A stretch of DNA of 64,000 bases from Lentisphaeria bacterium UBA4640 (GCA_002405835.1 DHMO01000030.1:89578-153577), one strand, 5' to 3'; counted from the first letter of the stretch, positions 7,528 to 16,747 are shown. A program made the numbers and translations. The notes: a model not told the origin generated them from the sequence alone.

Positions 7528-9507
7528 ATGTTTCATAAGAGAATTTTTATGTATATGCTGATTTTTGTTTCAACCGTCTTCTTTGTGATGAATTATATTT
7601 TTGAATGGTTTAAAATTTTTGGTTTTGTTATGAGTGTTCATTATATTTTAATCGCAGCCTCTGTTTTCGCTTTTCTTTATCTGTTTCCTAAACATAAAAA
7701 AATCGTTCTGGCAGGGTGTTTTTGCTTTTGTCTGATATGGAACTTTATTTTTACGGTTTATCTTGGATTCATTATGGAAAGCGGGCGCGGATTTGATTTA
7801 GATAATTGCTACCATTTGTTTCATGTAGGAGGCTGGATAGACTATATATCCATGGATCTGCCCTTTTTCATTATGGGAATAACAGCTGTTCTGCTGCTGA
7901 CAATCTTGATTGTTGCTGTTCCTGCGTTGAGTTTCCGGTATTTCTCTGCACAAAGAAACAGACAGACTTTATGCGCTGCATGGGGAATTATAGGACTGTT
8001 TATCTTTTTCTTCTGTACGAACAATCCTCCATGCGAAGAACTTTTTAATTTGATTAAAGGGGTTCGTTCCGCACAAAAATATTTCTGCACAGATGCTGCA
8101 AGCTATCTGGAATGCGGTATTAAACTCACTCCTGTTTCATGGACGGAAGTGCAGGCAAAAAAAGGAAAAAATCTTGTATATATCATATTGGAAAGTACAG
8201 AAAACACTTTTCTTGATCAGGAAAAATTTCCGGGTCTGCTTCCTCAACTCTCAGAGTTCCGGAAACACGCATTGTCATTTACAAATGTTTCCTGTGCTCA
8301 GAATTCATTCACTACATCCGCGGCGATGTTTACTGCTATGACAGGGTTTTATATGACACCTCTGCATTTGAGGGGCGGATTCAATAAGGGATACAATCTC
8401 GGTACCGGAGCTCAATTCAGTTCTTTTCCGCGTATTCTGCATCAGGCCGGTTATGAGCAGATTTTTCTTGTAGGGTGTTCGGCTAATTTTGCAAGAACAG
8501 ACAGCTTTGTTGTGGATCAGGGGTATGACCGTTTGTGGGAGGGTATAAAAAAGAAACGGGTTACCGACTGGACATTTTCCGTTCGCGATTCTGCGGTTTA
8601 TGAGCAGGCATGGCGAACTTATCAGGAACTCGCTCAAAAAGGCAGGCCGTTCAATTTGACTCTTTTGACAATAGATGCACATGGTCCTGACGGGTTTTAC
8701 TCTCCGGAAGAACCTGCGTATCCTCTGCAGGGGAACGAACCCAACAATCTGTTCAATGCAATGTATGCAAGTGATGCGGCCCTAGGTCTGTTTCTTAAAC
8801 GGCTCCGCCGGCATCCCGCAGCAAAAGACACCTGCATTGTCATCACCAATGATCACCTGGCTCATGAATACACAAACTGCACCGATATTCTGAAAACAAA
8901 CCCCAGGCGCCGTTTGGTGTTTATGATAGAAAACAGTGTTAAAACCTGCCGAAATACGGATGTTGAAGGGCGTACTTTTGATATCGCTCCAACAATCCTT
9001 GATGCTATGGGTGTGAAGCATGATTATCTGTTTCCGCTTGGAGAAAGCCTTTTCGGAACACCGGATTCCAGACGTTTGGAACCAACAGAAAAACAGCAGA
9101 AACTTCTTACGTATTATACAATCATGAAGTCATCCAATATGTTGAAAATGCCGTTGAATATTCAGGTTGCAGTCAAACCGTATCCGTTAATTCAAATCAA
9201 TCAGCAGATGCATCCTTTGCTGCTTGGAGAAGCGAACGACGTGCCTGGAGACGGAGAGGGAGTGTTTATCGGCTTCAACGGCAATATCATTGATCAGCCG
9301 GTTCTCTCTTTCCGCAATGAGAGCGAATATAAGAAAATAAAAAGAAAAAAGTTTTCAAACAGCATTGTCGTTGGAAAAGTTGCCAGAAACCAGACAGGGT
9401 TTTCGGAAAAGGAATGGGGTAAATTTTACTTGAAAGCTCAAATAAACGGCAAAGAAAAAATTGTTTTCAAGGACCAGCCGGTTGAACTGGCCCTGGTATT
9501 CCGGTAG
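7528..9507 (+). CDS. LtaS/OpgB-type membrane phosphoglycerol transferase (sulfatase fold)
   Basis: This 659-residue protein has five hydrophobic segments in its first ~175 residues followed by a large extracytoplasmic alkaline-phosphatase/sulfatase-fold domain, the plan of lipoteichoic acid synthases and OpgB/MdoB. Likely active-site residues are E222 (in LESTEN), the nucleophile T262 or T263 (in NSFTTSAAM), the DAHGP loop and the metal ligands D442-H443 (in TNDHLA). It should transfer phosphoglycerol or a related group to a surface glycan or lipid. The ATG at 7528 is chosen over GTG at 7522 because AAAGG lies 7 bp upstream of it. Base composition is much more AT-rich than the neighbours and codon use differs, suggesting recent transfer. 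Confidence 0.87.
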   Translation: MFHKRIFMYMLIFVSTVFFVMNYIFEWFKIFGFVMSVHYILIAASVFAFLYLFPKHKKIVLAGCFCFCLIWNFIFTVYLGFIMESGRGFDLDNCYHLFHVGGWIDYISMDLPFFIMGITAVLLLTILIVAVPALSFRYFSAQRNRQTLCAAWGIIGLFIFFFCTNNPPCEELFNLIKGVRSAQKYFCTDAASYLECGIKLTPVSWTEVQAKKGKNLVYIILESTENTFLDQEKFPGLLPQLSEFRKHALSFTNVSCAQNSFTTSAAMFTAMTGFYMTPLHLRGGFNKGYNLGTGAQFSSFPRILHQAGYEQIFLVGCSANFARTDSFVVDQGYDRLWEGIKKKRVTDWTFSVRDSAVYEQAWRTYQELAQKGRPFNLTLLTIDAHGPDGFYSPEEPAYPLQGNEPNNLFNAMYASDAALGLFLKRLRRHPAAKDTCIVITNDHLAHEYTNCTDILKTNPRRRLVFMIENSVKTCRNTDVEGRTFDIAPTILDAMGVKHDYLFPLGESLFGTPDSRRLEPTEKQQKLLTYYTIMKSSNMLKMPLNIQVAVKPYPLIQINQQMHPLLLGEANDVPGDGEGVFIGFNGNIIDQPVLSFRNESEYKKIKRKKFSNSIVVGKVARNQTGFSEKEWGKFYLKAQINGKEKIVFKDQPVELALVFR

Positions 9508-9552
9508 ACGGCAGTGTCTTTTCTGATGCCGCCGGAGTGGAGACCGTTGAAT

Positions 9553-10539
9553 TCAGCTGCCCGACTGTTTTTTGTGCTTGTCGAACACGAAAAAGAGACC
9601 GCCGAGGAGATTGAAGGCGATGATGATCATCGTAAACGAAAGCGCGGTGGCGAGCGCCTGCCGGGCGTCCATGCCGGAGGATTCCAAGATGTTCTTCACA
9701 ATGAAGTCGCGCGCGCCGACGCCGGACGGCGTGAGCGGGAGGAGGCCGGCGATGTTGCCGAGCGTGATCGCTTCAATCGTGATCCCGGCTTTGTTCCAGG
9801 ACGCATCCACGCCGTGCGCGACGAAAAATCCGGCGACTCCAAGCACCGCATTGACCAGAATCATGCTGGCGGCTATGCAGATGATGATCTCCTTCCGGTT
9901 CTCCCGGTAGGAGTCAATCGCATCCGAAACTTTCGTGAAAAGACCGTGCGTCATGCGGTCGGCAAACGACTGCAGCGCACGGTAAAGCGCAATTCTTTCG
10001 AGAAGGTGATGCCAGAAGACAACGACGGCGGCAAGCAATCCGCAGACACTTCCGCCGAGCAGAAGCCAGATCAGCGCGCGCATCACACCCGAACCCGTGT
10101 CGAGAGCGTTCAGGCAGAGCGGAAGCATGACAAGCGCCATCAGAAAAATGCCGATCATGCCGGTGAAACGGTCCATCAGAATCGTGAACGCTCCCACGAA
10201 TTTCTGTTCTTTCGGCACACGCGCGGTCAGAAAACCGATGCGGACGAGGTCGCCGCCGATCGCTCCGCCGGGAATCACCAGCGAAAAGAAGAAAGACTGC
10301 ATGGTCAGCGAAAACGCTTCCGCCATCGAACAGTCGATTCCGCGCACGCGGAGCAGCAGGTGCCAGCGCCAGGCGTTCGCCCAGATGTGAATTCCGTAAA
10401 GGAGAAACGCCGCGGCGAGCCAGCCCGGGTGAATCGCCCGGAATGCGGCCAGAAGACCCTCGGAGTTGCGCGTGACAAGGAACGCGACGATTGCGGCGGC
10501 AATCAGAAGTTTCAGCAGCGGAGCCGCAAATTTTTTCAT
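9553..10539 (-). CDS. Lysylphosphatidylglycerol synthase TM/UPF0104-family membrane protein
   Basis: This 328-residue polytopic protein has about eight hydrophobic helices. Motifs typical of the flippase-like TM region of MprF/AglD/YbhN proteins are present: ANAWRWHLLLR near residue 53, VIPGGAIGGDLVRIGFL near 90 and GLLPLTPSGVGARDFIV near 270. Such proteins are linked to moving lipids or lipid-linked sugars across the membrane. The start at 10539 is supported by GAAAGGG 6 bp upstream; a longer frame would run through the YmdB-like gene on the other strand. It is transcribed divergently from that gene. There is no synthase domain, so lysyl transfer is not implied. Confidence 0.85.
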   Translation of the reverse strand: MKKFAAPLLKLLIAAAIVAFLVTRNSEGLLAAFRAIHPGWLAAAFLLYGIHIWANAWRWHLLLRVRGIDCSMAEAFSLTMQSFFFSLVIPGGAIGGDLVRIGFLTARVPKEQKFVGAFTILMDRFTGMIGIFLMALVMLPLCLNALDTGSGVMRALIWLLLGGSVCGLLAAVVVFWHHLLERIALYRALQSFADRMTHGLFTKVSDAIDSYRENRKEIIICIAASMILVNAVLGVAGFFVAHGVDASWNKAGITIEAITLGNIAGLLPLTPSGVGARDFIVKNILESSGMDARQALATALSFTMIIIAFNLLGGLFFVFDKHKKQSGS

Positions 10540-10647
10540 TTTTTCCCTTTCGATTTGCAGAATGCCCGTTGAACGGTTATATTTCCAAGAAACGTACAAT
10601 ATACAACAGCATTGCATGGATTGCAACAAACGGGAAGGATTTTTTGA

Positions 10648-11457
10648 ATGAGCGGACCAGTTCTCAATCTGCTGTTCCTCGGAGACGTTGTCGGGAAGGG
10701 CGGGCGCTGCGCGGTGCGTGACCTCGTGCCGGATTTGAAACGGGAATTCAACTGCCAGTTCGTCATCGTCAACGCCGAAAACTGCGCAAACGGTTCCGGC
10801 ATGACGGCGGCGTGTCTCAAGGAAATGCCCGGAGTCGATATGTTCACCTCCGGTGACCACACGTGGGATCAGAAAACTTTCGAGCAGGAAATCCGCGATG
10901 TCCCGAATCTGGTGCGTCCCGCGAATTTCTCCAGTCTTCAGCCCGGAGTCGGCTGGCGCAGACTCAAAAACCCTGCGGGCGGCGAAGTCGCCGTGATCTC
11001 CCTGATAGGAAAAGTGTTCATGAAGGATTCCGCATACTGTCCGTTTGAAACGGTTGAAAACATTCTCAAACAGATTCCGCTGACCTGCAAATGCGTCGTT
11101 GTGGACATCCATGCGGAGGCGACGAGCGAGAAGGCGGCGATGGCGTGGATGCTTGACGGCAAAGTCACCGCCGTTATCGGAACGCACACGCATGTGCAGA
11201 CCAACGACGCCCGCATCCTGCCCAATGGAACCGCGTTTCTGACCGACGCCGGAATGGTCGGCGCGAACGACTCCATTCTCGGACGCGAAGTCGAATCCGT
11301 TGTCCGTAAATTCCGCACGGGAATGCCCCAGCGGCTCCCGGTCTGCGAAAAAAACATCCGTCTCGACGGCGCGGTCGTTTCCTATGAACTCATGACGGGA
11401 AAAGCCGTTGCAATCAAACCGATTTCAAGAATGTACCAGCAGGAGAAATATCAATGA
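10648..11457 (+). CDS. YmdB-family metallophosphoesterase
   Basis: This 269-residue enzyme carries the full motif set of the YmdB/TIGR00282 phosphoesterases: GDVVGKGGR near residue 12, NAENCANGSGM near 47, TSGDHTWD near 69, DIHAEATSEK near 152 and GTHTHVQT near 177. These supply the two-metal site. Bacterial members hydrolyse cyclic nucleotides such as 2',3'-cAMP in vitro; the physiological substrate is generally unsettled. The length matches the family. The stop codon overlaps the start of nadC by four bases (ATGA), so translation is probably coupled, and ruvA and a LigT-like gene follow in the same operon. Confidence 0.93.
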   Translation: MSGPVLNLLFLGDVVGKGGRCAVRDLVPDLKREFNCQFVIVNAENCANGSGMTAACLKEMPGVDMFTSGDHTWDQKTFEQEIRDVPNLVRPANFSSLQPGVGWRRLKNPAGGEVAVISLIGKVFMKDSAYCPFETVENILKQIPLTCKCVVVDIHAEATSEKAAMAWMLDGKVTAVIGTHTHVQTNDARILPNGTAFLTDAGMVGANDSILGREVESVVRKFRTGMPQRLPVCEKNIRLDGAVVSYELMTGKAVAIKPISRMYQQEKYQ

Positions 11458-12326
11458 AAACTCTGCCTAAAATCGACTGGGAGCGCGTGGATGCGCTCAT
11501 CCGTATGGCGCTCGACGAAGACCTCGGCGGACGCGGCGACACCACCACAATTTCCGTGATCGGCGAAGATCTCGTCGTCGACGCCGTGTTCCTTGCGAAG
11601 GAGGACTGTGTCTGCGCGGGGCTCTGCGTTGCGGAGCGTCTGATGAAGACCGTCGACCCGAAGATCGAGTGGAAATCCGTCGTGAACGAGGGTGATTTCT
11701 GTCCGAAGGGGACAATCATGGCGAAACTGCACGGTCCGGCGCGCTCGCTCCTGACCGGCGAACGCACGGCGCTGAACTTTGTGCAGCGTCTCTGCGGCGT
11801 TGCGACGGCGGCGCACAAATACCAGCAGGCGGCCGGTGACAAATGCGCGATTCTCGACACCCGCAAGACCACGCCGGGATACCGCAATCTGGAAAAATAT
11901 GCGGTCGCGGTCGGCGGAGCATCGAATCACCGCATCGGGCTTTATGACCGCATCATGATCAAAGACAACCATCGCGAGCTCGCCGGGCTCGGCGGAACGG
12001 GCGGCATTCTGCGCTCTGTCGCGAACGCCCGCAAGCTCTATCCGGATCTTGAAGTCGAAGTAGAAATCGACTCCCTTGCCGAGCTTCCCGAAGCGCTTGA
12101 ATCGAAGGCGGAATACATCCTTCTTGACAACATGTCCACGGCGGATATGGCGGAAGCTGTCCGCATGACGGCGCACCGCGCGAAACTGGAAGCGAGCGGC
12201 AACATGACACTCGCCCGCATTCCCGAAGTCGCCGCGACGGGTGTCGATTTCATCTCCTCCGGCGCGCTGACCCACTCGGTCAAGTCCGCCGATATTTCGA
12301 TGGATATCATCGAACCGGGGAAGTGA
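11454..12326 (+). CDS. nadC: Nicotinate-nucleotide pyrophosphorylase (carboxylating)
   Basis: NadC converts quinolinate and PRPP to nicotinate mononucleotide, CO2 and pyrophosphate in de novo NAD synthesis. The 290-residue length is normal. Diagnostic segments include ERTALNFVQRLCGVAT, DTRKTTPGYRNLEKYAV, GGASNHRIGLYDRIMIKDNH, EVEIDSLAEL, and ISSGALTHS near the end, which cover the PRPP and quinolinate sites. The start overlaps the upstream stop in ATGA and ruvA begins 3 bp after the stop. No nadA or nadB is in the window. Confidence 0.96.
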   Translation: MKTLPKIDWERVDALIRMALDEDLGGRGDTTTISVIGEDLVVDAVFLAKEDCVCAGLCVAERLMKTVDPKIEWKSVVNEGDFCPKGTIMAKLHGPARSLLTGERTALNFVQRLCGVATAAHKYQQAAGDKCAILDTRKTTPGYRNLEKYAVAVGGASNHRIGLYDRIMIKDNHRELAGLGGTGGILRSVANARKLYPDLEVEVEIDSLAELPEALESKAEYILLDNMSTADMAEAVRMTAHRAKLEASGNMTLARIPEVAATGVDFISSGALTHSVKSADISMDIIEPGK

Positions 12327-12329
12327 ATC

Positions 12330-12950
12330 ATGATTTCGCGTCTGAGAGGAACCCTGATTGAATCCTCCTTCACGGAGGCGCTGATTGAGTGTGCGGGAGT
12401 CGGCTACAGCGTCAACATCCCGCTCTGCACCTACGACAAACTTCCCCAGCCGGGAAACGAGGCGGTTCTGCACACCGTGCTCATCGTGCGCGAGGATGAT
12501 ATGAGTCTGTACGGTTTTGCCACGCCGCGCGAACTGAAGATTTTCCGGCTGCTCTGCACCGTGAACGGAATCGGCGCGAAAACGGCGCTGAACATTCTGA
12601 GCAGTCTGAACATTCCGTCGTTCTGTCAGGCGATCCTCTCGGCGGATATCCGTTCGCTGAAGAAAATCAACGGCGTCGGTCCCAAGTCCGCGGAGCGCAT
12701 GGTTGTGGAACTGCGCGACAAAATCCGCGACATCGACCCCTCCGCGGAGTACACAGCCGGAGCCTCCGGCGCGGCGCCCGCCGCAATCGACCGCAACACG
12801 GAAGATGCGATTATGGCGCTCGAAAAACTCGGTTTCCAGCGCGCGAAAATCCAGAAGTGCGTCATCGACGTCGCCGCTTCTCTTCCCGAAAAAGAGCGTT
12901 CGGTGGAAAACATCATCCGCCATTCGCTCCAGTCGCTCAACAAGGGATGA
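12330..12950 (+). CDS. ruvA: Holliday junction branch migration protein RuvA
   Basis: RuvA binds four-way junctions and loads RuvB for branch migration during recombinational repair. The 206-residue protein begins with the OB-fold domain (MISRLRGTLIESS, YSVNIPLCTYDKL). Two helix-hairpin-helix motifs follow (NGIGAKTALNIL near residue 78, NGVGPKSAERMVVEL near 113). A linker leads to the small C-terminal RuvB-binding domain (EDAIMALEKLGFQRAKI). Spacing to nadC is 3 bp and to the next gene 3 bp. Neither ruvB nor ruvC is adjacent, unlike in many bacteria. Confidence 0.96.
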   Translation: MISRLRGTLIESSFTEALIECAGVGYSVNIPLCTYDKLPQPGNEAVLHTVLIVREDDMSLYGFATPRELKIFRLLCTVNGIGAKTALNILSSLNIPSFCQAILSADIRSLKKINGVGPKSAERMVVELRDKIRDIDPSAEYTAGASGAAPAAIDRNTEDAIMALEKLGFQRAKIQKCVIDVAASLPEKERSVENIIRHSLQSLNKG

Positions 12951-12953
12951 CGC

Positions 12954-13496
12954 ATGGAAGAACTCATCGAATCGCCCGCCTATATCGTGCTTGACATTCC
13001 GTCTCCGATGGCGGAATGGATCAAACTTGTGCGGCAGCGGTTTGACGAGGAGCGGTCGCGTCTTCCCGCGGAAATCACCCTGACAGGTTCCTGCGGGACC
13101 GGGCTGATTTCGAAAGGGCAGTCGCTGCGGGAAATCTCCGCACTGCTGGATGAAGCCGTGAAGAAAATCGAACCGTTTTCCGCAGAATTCGGCGATGTTC
13201 AGCGGTTTGAGAACACCGATATTTACTTTCTTGATGTGAAGGACCCTGAACCGTTCCGGAATGCGCACAGGATTATTTCGGAGAGCGGAATCCGGTTCGA
13301 GCCGTCGCCGTACCCGTACCGCCCGCACTGCACGCTCAAGCTCCGCAAGCCGCCGAAGAGCGTTGAGGAGTTTTTTGAGCTTTTCTTCCTTCAGGCTCCG
13401 AAAGAGCCGTTTACTTTGAATTTGCTTTCCGTCTATTCGCTTCCCGGTCCGGATTCCTGCGAGCTTCTTTATAAATCGGAGCTCGGCAGAAGCTGA
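12954..13496 (+). CDS. 2'-5' RNA ligase (LigT)-like protein with a single intact HxT motif
   Basis: This 180-residue protein fits the 2H phosphoesterase superfamily in length and order: an early beta strand (AYIVLDIP), a long helix with EISALLDEAVKKIEPF, then RPHCTLKL near residue 126, which contains the second His-x-Thr motif (H125, T127). The position of the first motif reads EITL (E40-T42), so its histidine is replaced by glutamate. With only one catalytic His, cyclic phosphodiesterase or ligase activity is doubtful. It starts 3 bp after ruvA as the last gene of that operon. Its 3' end overlaps the convergent apbE gene by 28 bp. The family call is moderate. Confidence 0.65.
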   Translation: MEELIESPAYIVLDIPSPMAEWIKLVRQRFDEERSRLPAEITLTGSCGTGLISKGQSLREISALLDEAVKKIEPFSAEFGDVQRFENTDIYFLDVKDPEPFRNAHRIISESGIRFEPSPYPYRPHCTLKLRKPPKSVEEFFELFFLQAPKEPFTLNLLSVYSLPGPDSCELLYKSELGRS

Positions 13497-14503
13497 AACG
13501 GCGCGCCGGACGGAACGTGCGTGTGAATTTTCCCTTCCGAATCAATCAGAAACGTCCGTGCTTCCGGAAGTTTTTCCGCAAATGCGGGACCGTTGATGAA
13601 GAGTGACGTTGAGAGCGCATCCGAATCCACTCCGCGCGGCGTGATTACCGTGGCGGAAAGCGTCCCGCTGACCGGACGCCCCGTTTTCGGGTTGATGATG
13701 TGCGTATAGTGTTTCCCTTCAATCACCACATAGCGCTCGTAGTCGCCGCTTGTCGCCACACACTCGTTGAGCACCGGAACGACGGCGATGTTGCGTTCCC
13801 CGTTCTTCGGGTCGCGCACGCCGATGCGGTACATTTCAAGGTTCGGCGGCGGGAGCGGCAGACAGCGCATGTTGCCGCCGAGATCAATCCAGCCGCGCCG
13901 GATGGCGGTCTGTTTCAGCACCGCTTCGGCGGCCTTGTCGACGGCCCAGCCCTTTGCGATGCCGCCGAGGTCGATCGACATTCCCGGGACGGTGAAGCAG
14001 ACGCTCCGCGCGTTGTCATCGAATTGTATTTTATCGAATCCGCAGATTTTTTTTGCTTCTGCGATTTCCGCATCGGAGGGGAGAGTGAGGCGTTTCCGGT
14101 GGAATCCCCAGACGCGCATCAGCGGACGGATTGTCGGGTCGAACGCTCCGCCGGAAAGCCGGTGAAAGCGGCGGGTCTCCCGGAGAATCTCCCAGAGTTC
14201 AGGTGAGCAGACGAACGGTGCTTTGTCCGCGGAAGCGTTGAGCCGCGCGAGTTCGCTTGAAGGGTCGAAGTAGTTGCAGACAGCGACGACGCGTTCCATT
14301 GCTTCGCGCGCCAGACGGAATGCGCGTTCGATTTCATCGAGATCGGTGTCGATCAGCGTCACGGAAGCGCGTGTGCTCATGATCGGGAAGGAGAATGTTT
14401 CGCGGCGGAAACGGTTTGCCTCTTTGTTTTTGAAATACCAGATTCCGCCCATGATGAAGGTTGCAATCAGAATCCAGAGAATGGCGACTTTTGTTCGGTT
14501 CAT
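13469..14503 (-). CDS. apbE: FAD:protein FMN transferase (ApbE family)
   Basis: ApbE proteins covalently attach FMN to threonine residues of target proteins such as Rnf/Nqr subunits, outside the cytoplasm, using Mg2+. The 344-residue protein has an N-terminal membrane anchor (VAILWILIATFIMGGIWYF). Family motifs follow: FSFPIMSTRASVTL, the flavin-binding GGIAKGWAVDKAAEAVL, YTHIINPKTGRPV, and metal-binding GVDSDALSTSLFI. I use ATG 14503, which lies 1 bp from the stop of the Xer gene; the longer frame would run inside that gene. No recognised flavinylation target is adjacent. It overlaps the convergent LigT-like gene. Confidence 0.92.
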   Translation of the reverse strand: MNRTKVAILWILIATFIMGGIWYFKNKEANRFRRETFSFPIMSTRASVTLIDTDLDEIERAFRLAREAMERVVAVCNYFDPSSELARLNASADKAPFVCSPELWEILRETRRFHRLSGGAFDPTIRPLMRVWGFHRKRLTLPSDAEIAEAKKICGFDKIQFDDNARSVCFTVPGMSIDLGGIAKGWAVDKAAEAVLKQTAIRRGWIDLGGNMRCLPLPPPNLEMYRIGVRDPKNGERNIAVVPVLNECVATSGDYERYVVIEGKHYTHIINPKTGRPVSGTLSATVITPRGVDSDALSTSLFINGPAFAEKLPEARTFLIDSEGKIHTHVPSGAPFQLLPSSDL

Positions 14504-14504
14504 T

Positions 14505-15398
14505 TTATGCCCTCGGGTGAAATTTGCGCTGCACTTCGAGCAGGCGGCGCTGGTCGATGTGCGTATAAATCTGTGTGGTTGCGATGTCGGCGTGTCCGAG
14601 CATCTCCTGAATGACGCGGAGATCCGCGCCGTTTTCGAGCAGATGGCTTGCGAACGAATGGCGGAGCGTGTGCGGATGAACGTTCTTGGTGATTCCCGCA
14701 AGCCGCGCGGTCTCCTTGATGATTCCCCAGATGCGTTCGCGGTCGAGCCGCCGTCCGAGCCGCGAGAGAAACAAAGTCGGCTCGTCGGGAGATTTCAGCA
14801 GATACGGGCGCGATTCCTTCAGATAGCGTCCGAGTGCTTTGAGCGCGAGGTGACCGACGGGCACGAGTCGTTCTTTCGAGCCTTTTCCGACGACGCGGAT
14901 AACCCGGTCGTCAAGGTTGACGGAGGAGACGTTCAGCGCCGCGACTTCGGAGACACGCAGTCCGCATGCATACATGAGTTCTAGAATTGCGCGGTTGCGG
15001 ATGGCGAGGAAATCGCGATCTTCAAGAGTCCACACGTTCATGAGGGCGTCGACTTCAACGGCCGTGATGAATTCGGGCAGAATGCGTCCGAGTTTCGGGG
15101 AATCCATGACGGAGGTGATGTTGTCCGGAATGAATTTTTCCTGTGCGAGATAGCGGAAGAAGACTTTGATTGCGACGAGTCTCCGCGCGAGGCTTGATGG
15201 CTCCATTCCCTGGTCCTTGCGCGCACCGAGGAAGTCGATGATATCGTCGCGGGTGACTTCGGGCAGAGTGTTTTTCCCCTGTTCGCGGAGCCATCCGGTG
15301 AAATCCTCCAGATCGGAGCGGTACGCGGCAATGGAGTTTTCACTTAGCCCGCGCTCCATGAGCAGATATCCGCAGAAATGCTGTAATATTTTATCCAT
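14505..15398 (-). CDS. Tyrosine recombinase of the XerC/XerD family
   Basis: This 297-residue protein has the size and two-domain layout of XerC/XerD: an N-terminal SAM-like core-binding domain (FCGYLLMERGLSENSIAAYRS) and a C-terminal catalytic domain. The catalytic residues are present: Arg in CGLRVSEV, Lys in GKGSKERLVPV, HTLRHSFASHLL with His-x-x-Arg, and LGHADIATTQIYTH with the final His and the Tyr nucleophile. It most likely resolves chromosome dimers at dif. No dif site or integron/phage gene was seen beside it. Which of XerC or XerD it is cannot be decided here. It is transcribed into apbE. Confidence 0.92.
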   Translation of the reverse strand: MDKILQHFCGYLLMERGLSENSIAAYRSDLEDFTGWLREQGKNTLPEVTRDDIIDFLGARKDQGMEPSSLARRLVAIKVFFRYLAQEKFIPDNITSVMDSPKLGRILPEFITAVEVDALMNVWTLEDRDFLAIRNRAILELMYACGLRVSEVAALNVSSVNLDDRVIRVVGKGSKERLVPVGHLALKALGRYLKESRPYLLKSPDEPTLFLSRLGRRLDRERIWGIIKETARLAGITKNVHPHTLRHSFASHLLENGADLRVIQEMLGHADIATTQIYTHIDQRRLLEVQRKFHPRA

Positions 15399-15463
15399 GC
15401 TGTATTCCCTTCACCGGAACTATACACGAAGAGCGGCTGAAATCAACCGGGAAGGGAATTTTT

Positions 15464-16747
15464 TCAGGACTTTTTGCGTTTGAGGAGCGGATGAATCAGC
15501 AGGAGCGGAAGCGGAGTGAGACAGCCCAGCAGCTGCACTTCAAAGGAACAGGTGCTGTTCCAGGTGCTCGGAGTCATGAACGTGAAAGGCAGACCCGACA
15601 GTTTAGCGATTGACGACAGCAGACCGGAAGCCGCAATGACGCATATTCCAAGCAGCAGCCCCGGGATTTTCGGCAGCCACTGGCGCAACAGAAGTGTAGC
15701 GGCGGCATAAAACAGTAAACAGCCGCCGGCAGCAATCAGGGAATTCTCGGTGTTCCAGATGGCGAAAACGAGGGATACAAGCACAAAAAACGCCCCGTAC
15801 AGAAAGCCCGGATATGCGCCGGTCCGGAAGAGAAAAAGAAATGGGCTTGATTCTCTCCGGCAGCGCGGCGACGGCTCCATCGGCTCGAAACATGTCTGGC
15901 AGAAGGTCAGTAATCCGTAAAGCAGACAGGATATCGCGAAGTTCTGCTCCGGCTCGCGTGACAAGGGCAGCAAGGCGAAAAAGAGCAGAATCATTCCGAA
16001 GAATCCGCAGATGCGGGGAATCTGCATCCGGTTTGAGTTCGCCGGTTTCAGCAGATTTATTCCGAGAATCCAGAGGTAGGCGGAGAGGAATAATTTAATT
16101 GCGAACATCGGGAGATATCTGTAAACGAAGATCGCTTCATCGTATCGGTGAGGGTATTCCAAAAGGGTTGCAATGATGAATCCTCCCGTAAAAACAGCCA
16201 GCATCAAGGTTGAGATGTTTCCGGCTGTTTTGCCGGGAATCCCTGTTTTCCGTTTTTGAATCATCACAAGGATGGTGTACGGGACGAAGGAAAAGAGCGG
16301 GAGAAACTTGAAAAACTCTGTCTGCGCAAGAGTTCCGAGCCAAACCAGAACCGGCGATCCGAGAAGCAGAAGAATGCCCGTGGAAAAAAATACCGACAGA
16401 ATTCTTCCATTGAAAATTTCTGCAGGGGAAAGGCTGGTCGTGAATTCCGGAAGGATGGCGTCCTGGCGCTGTTCCCGGGCGCAGCTGACTGCAAGGCTCA
16501 GCGTATGGGCGAGCAAGGCGAGTATAAACACAAAAAAATAAAATGAGAAAAGCATTTCGGGAAGATCGCGGTTGTCCGGGGAATCCCCGAAGAAAAGATA
16601 GATAAAAGAAACGAGTCCTTCTGTGAAAAGAAGCGCGATTGCCATATTGCGGGTTGTGCTGCTCCGAAGATTCTGTCTCAACTCTTTTACGAAGACGGGG
16701 TTGAGCGACTCCGGAAGCCATGCGGAAATACGGTTTTCAAGATTCAT
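15464..16747 (-). CDS. ABC-2 type transporter permease
   Basis: This 427-residue membrane protein has about twelve hydrophobic segments. The N-terminus, with NPVFVKELRQNLRS before the first helix, resembles permeases of the NosY/GldF group, where a conserved KEL-R motif contacts the ATPase. Its start overlaps the stop of the upstream ATPase gene by one base at 16747, so both are translated from one message. There is no large extracytoplasmic loop, unlike the permease at 1488. The substrate is unknown. Confidence 0.86.
   Translation of the reverse strand: MNLENRISAWLPESLNPVFVKELRQNLRSSTTRNMAIALLFTEGLVSFIYLFFGDSPDNRDLPEMLFSFYFFVFILALLAHTLSLAVSCAREQRQDAILPEFTTSLSPAEIFNGRILSVFFSTGILLLLGSPVLVWLGTLAQTEFFKFLPLFSFVPYTILVMIQKRKTGIPGKTAGNISTLMLAVFTGGFIIATLLEYPHRYDEAIFVYRYLPMFAIKLFLSAYLWILGINLLKPANSNRMQIPRICGFFGMILLFFALLPLSREPEQNFAISCLLYGLLTFCQTCFEPMEPSPRCRRESSPFLFLFRTGAYPGFLYGAFFVLVSLVFAIWNTENSLIAAGGCLLFYAAATLLLRQWLPKIPGLLLGICVIAASGLLSSIAKLSGLPFTFMTPSTWNSTCSFEVQLLGCLTPLPLLLIHPLLKRKKS

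Noticed and set aside
9514..10572. 352-residue plus-strand frame opposite the flippase-like gene
   Set aside because: Extremely rich in Arg, Glu, Asp and His; it is the complement of a clear membrane protein.
11451..13328. 625-residue minus-strand frame opposite nadC and ruvA
   Set aside because: Fully antisense to two well-identified genes, with low-complexity Arg/Asp/Phe-rich sequence typical of shadows in high-GC DNA.
14505..15398. Integrase marking a mobile island
   Set aside because: The length and motifs fit chromosomal XerC/XerD; no att-like repeats, tRNA or phage genes lie beside it.
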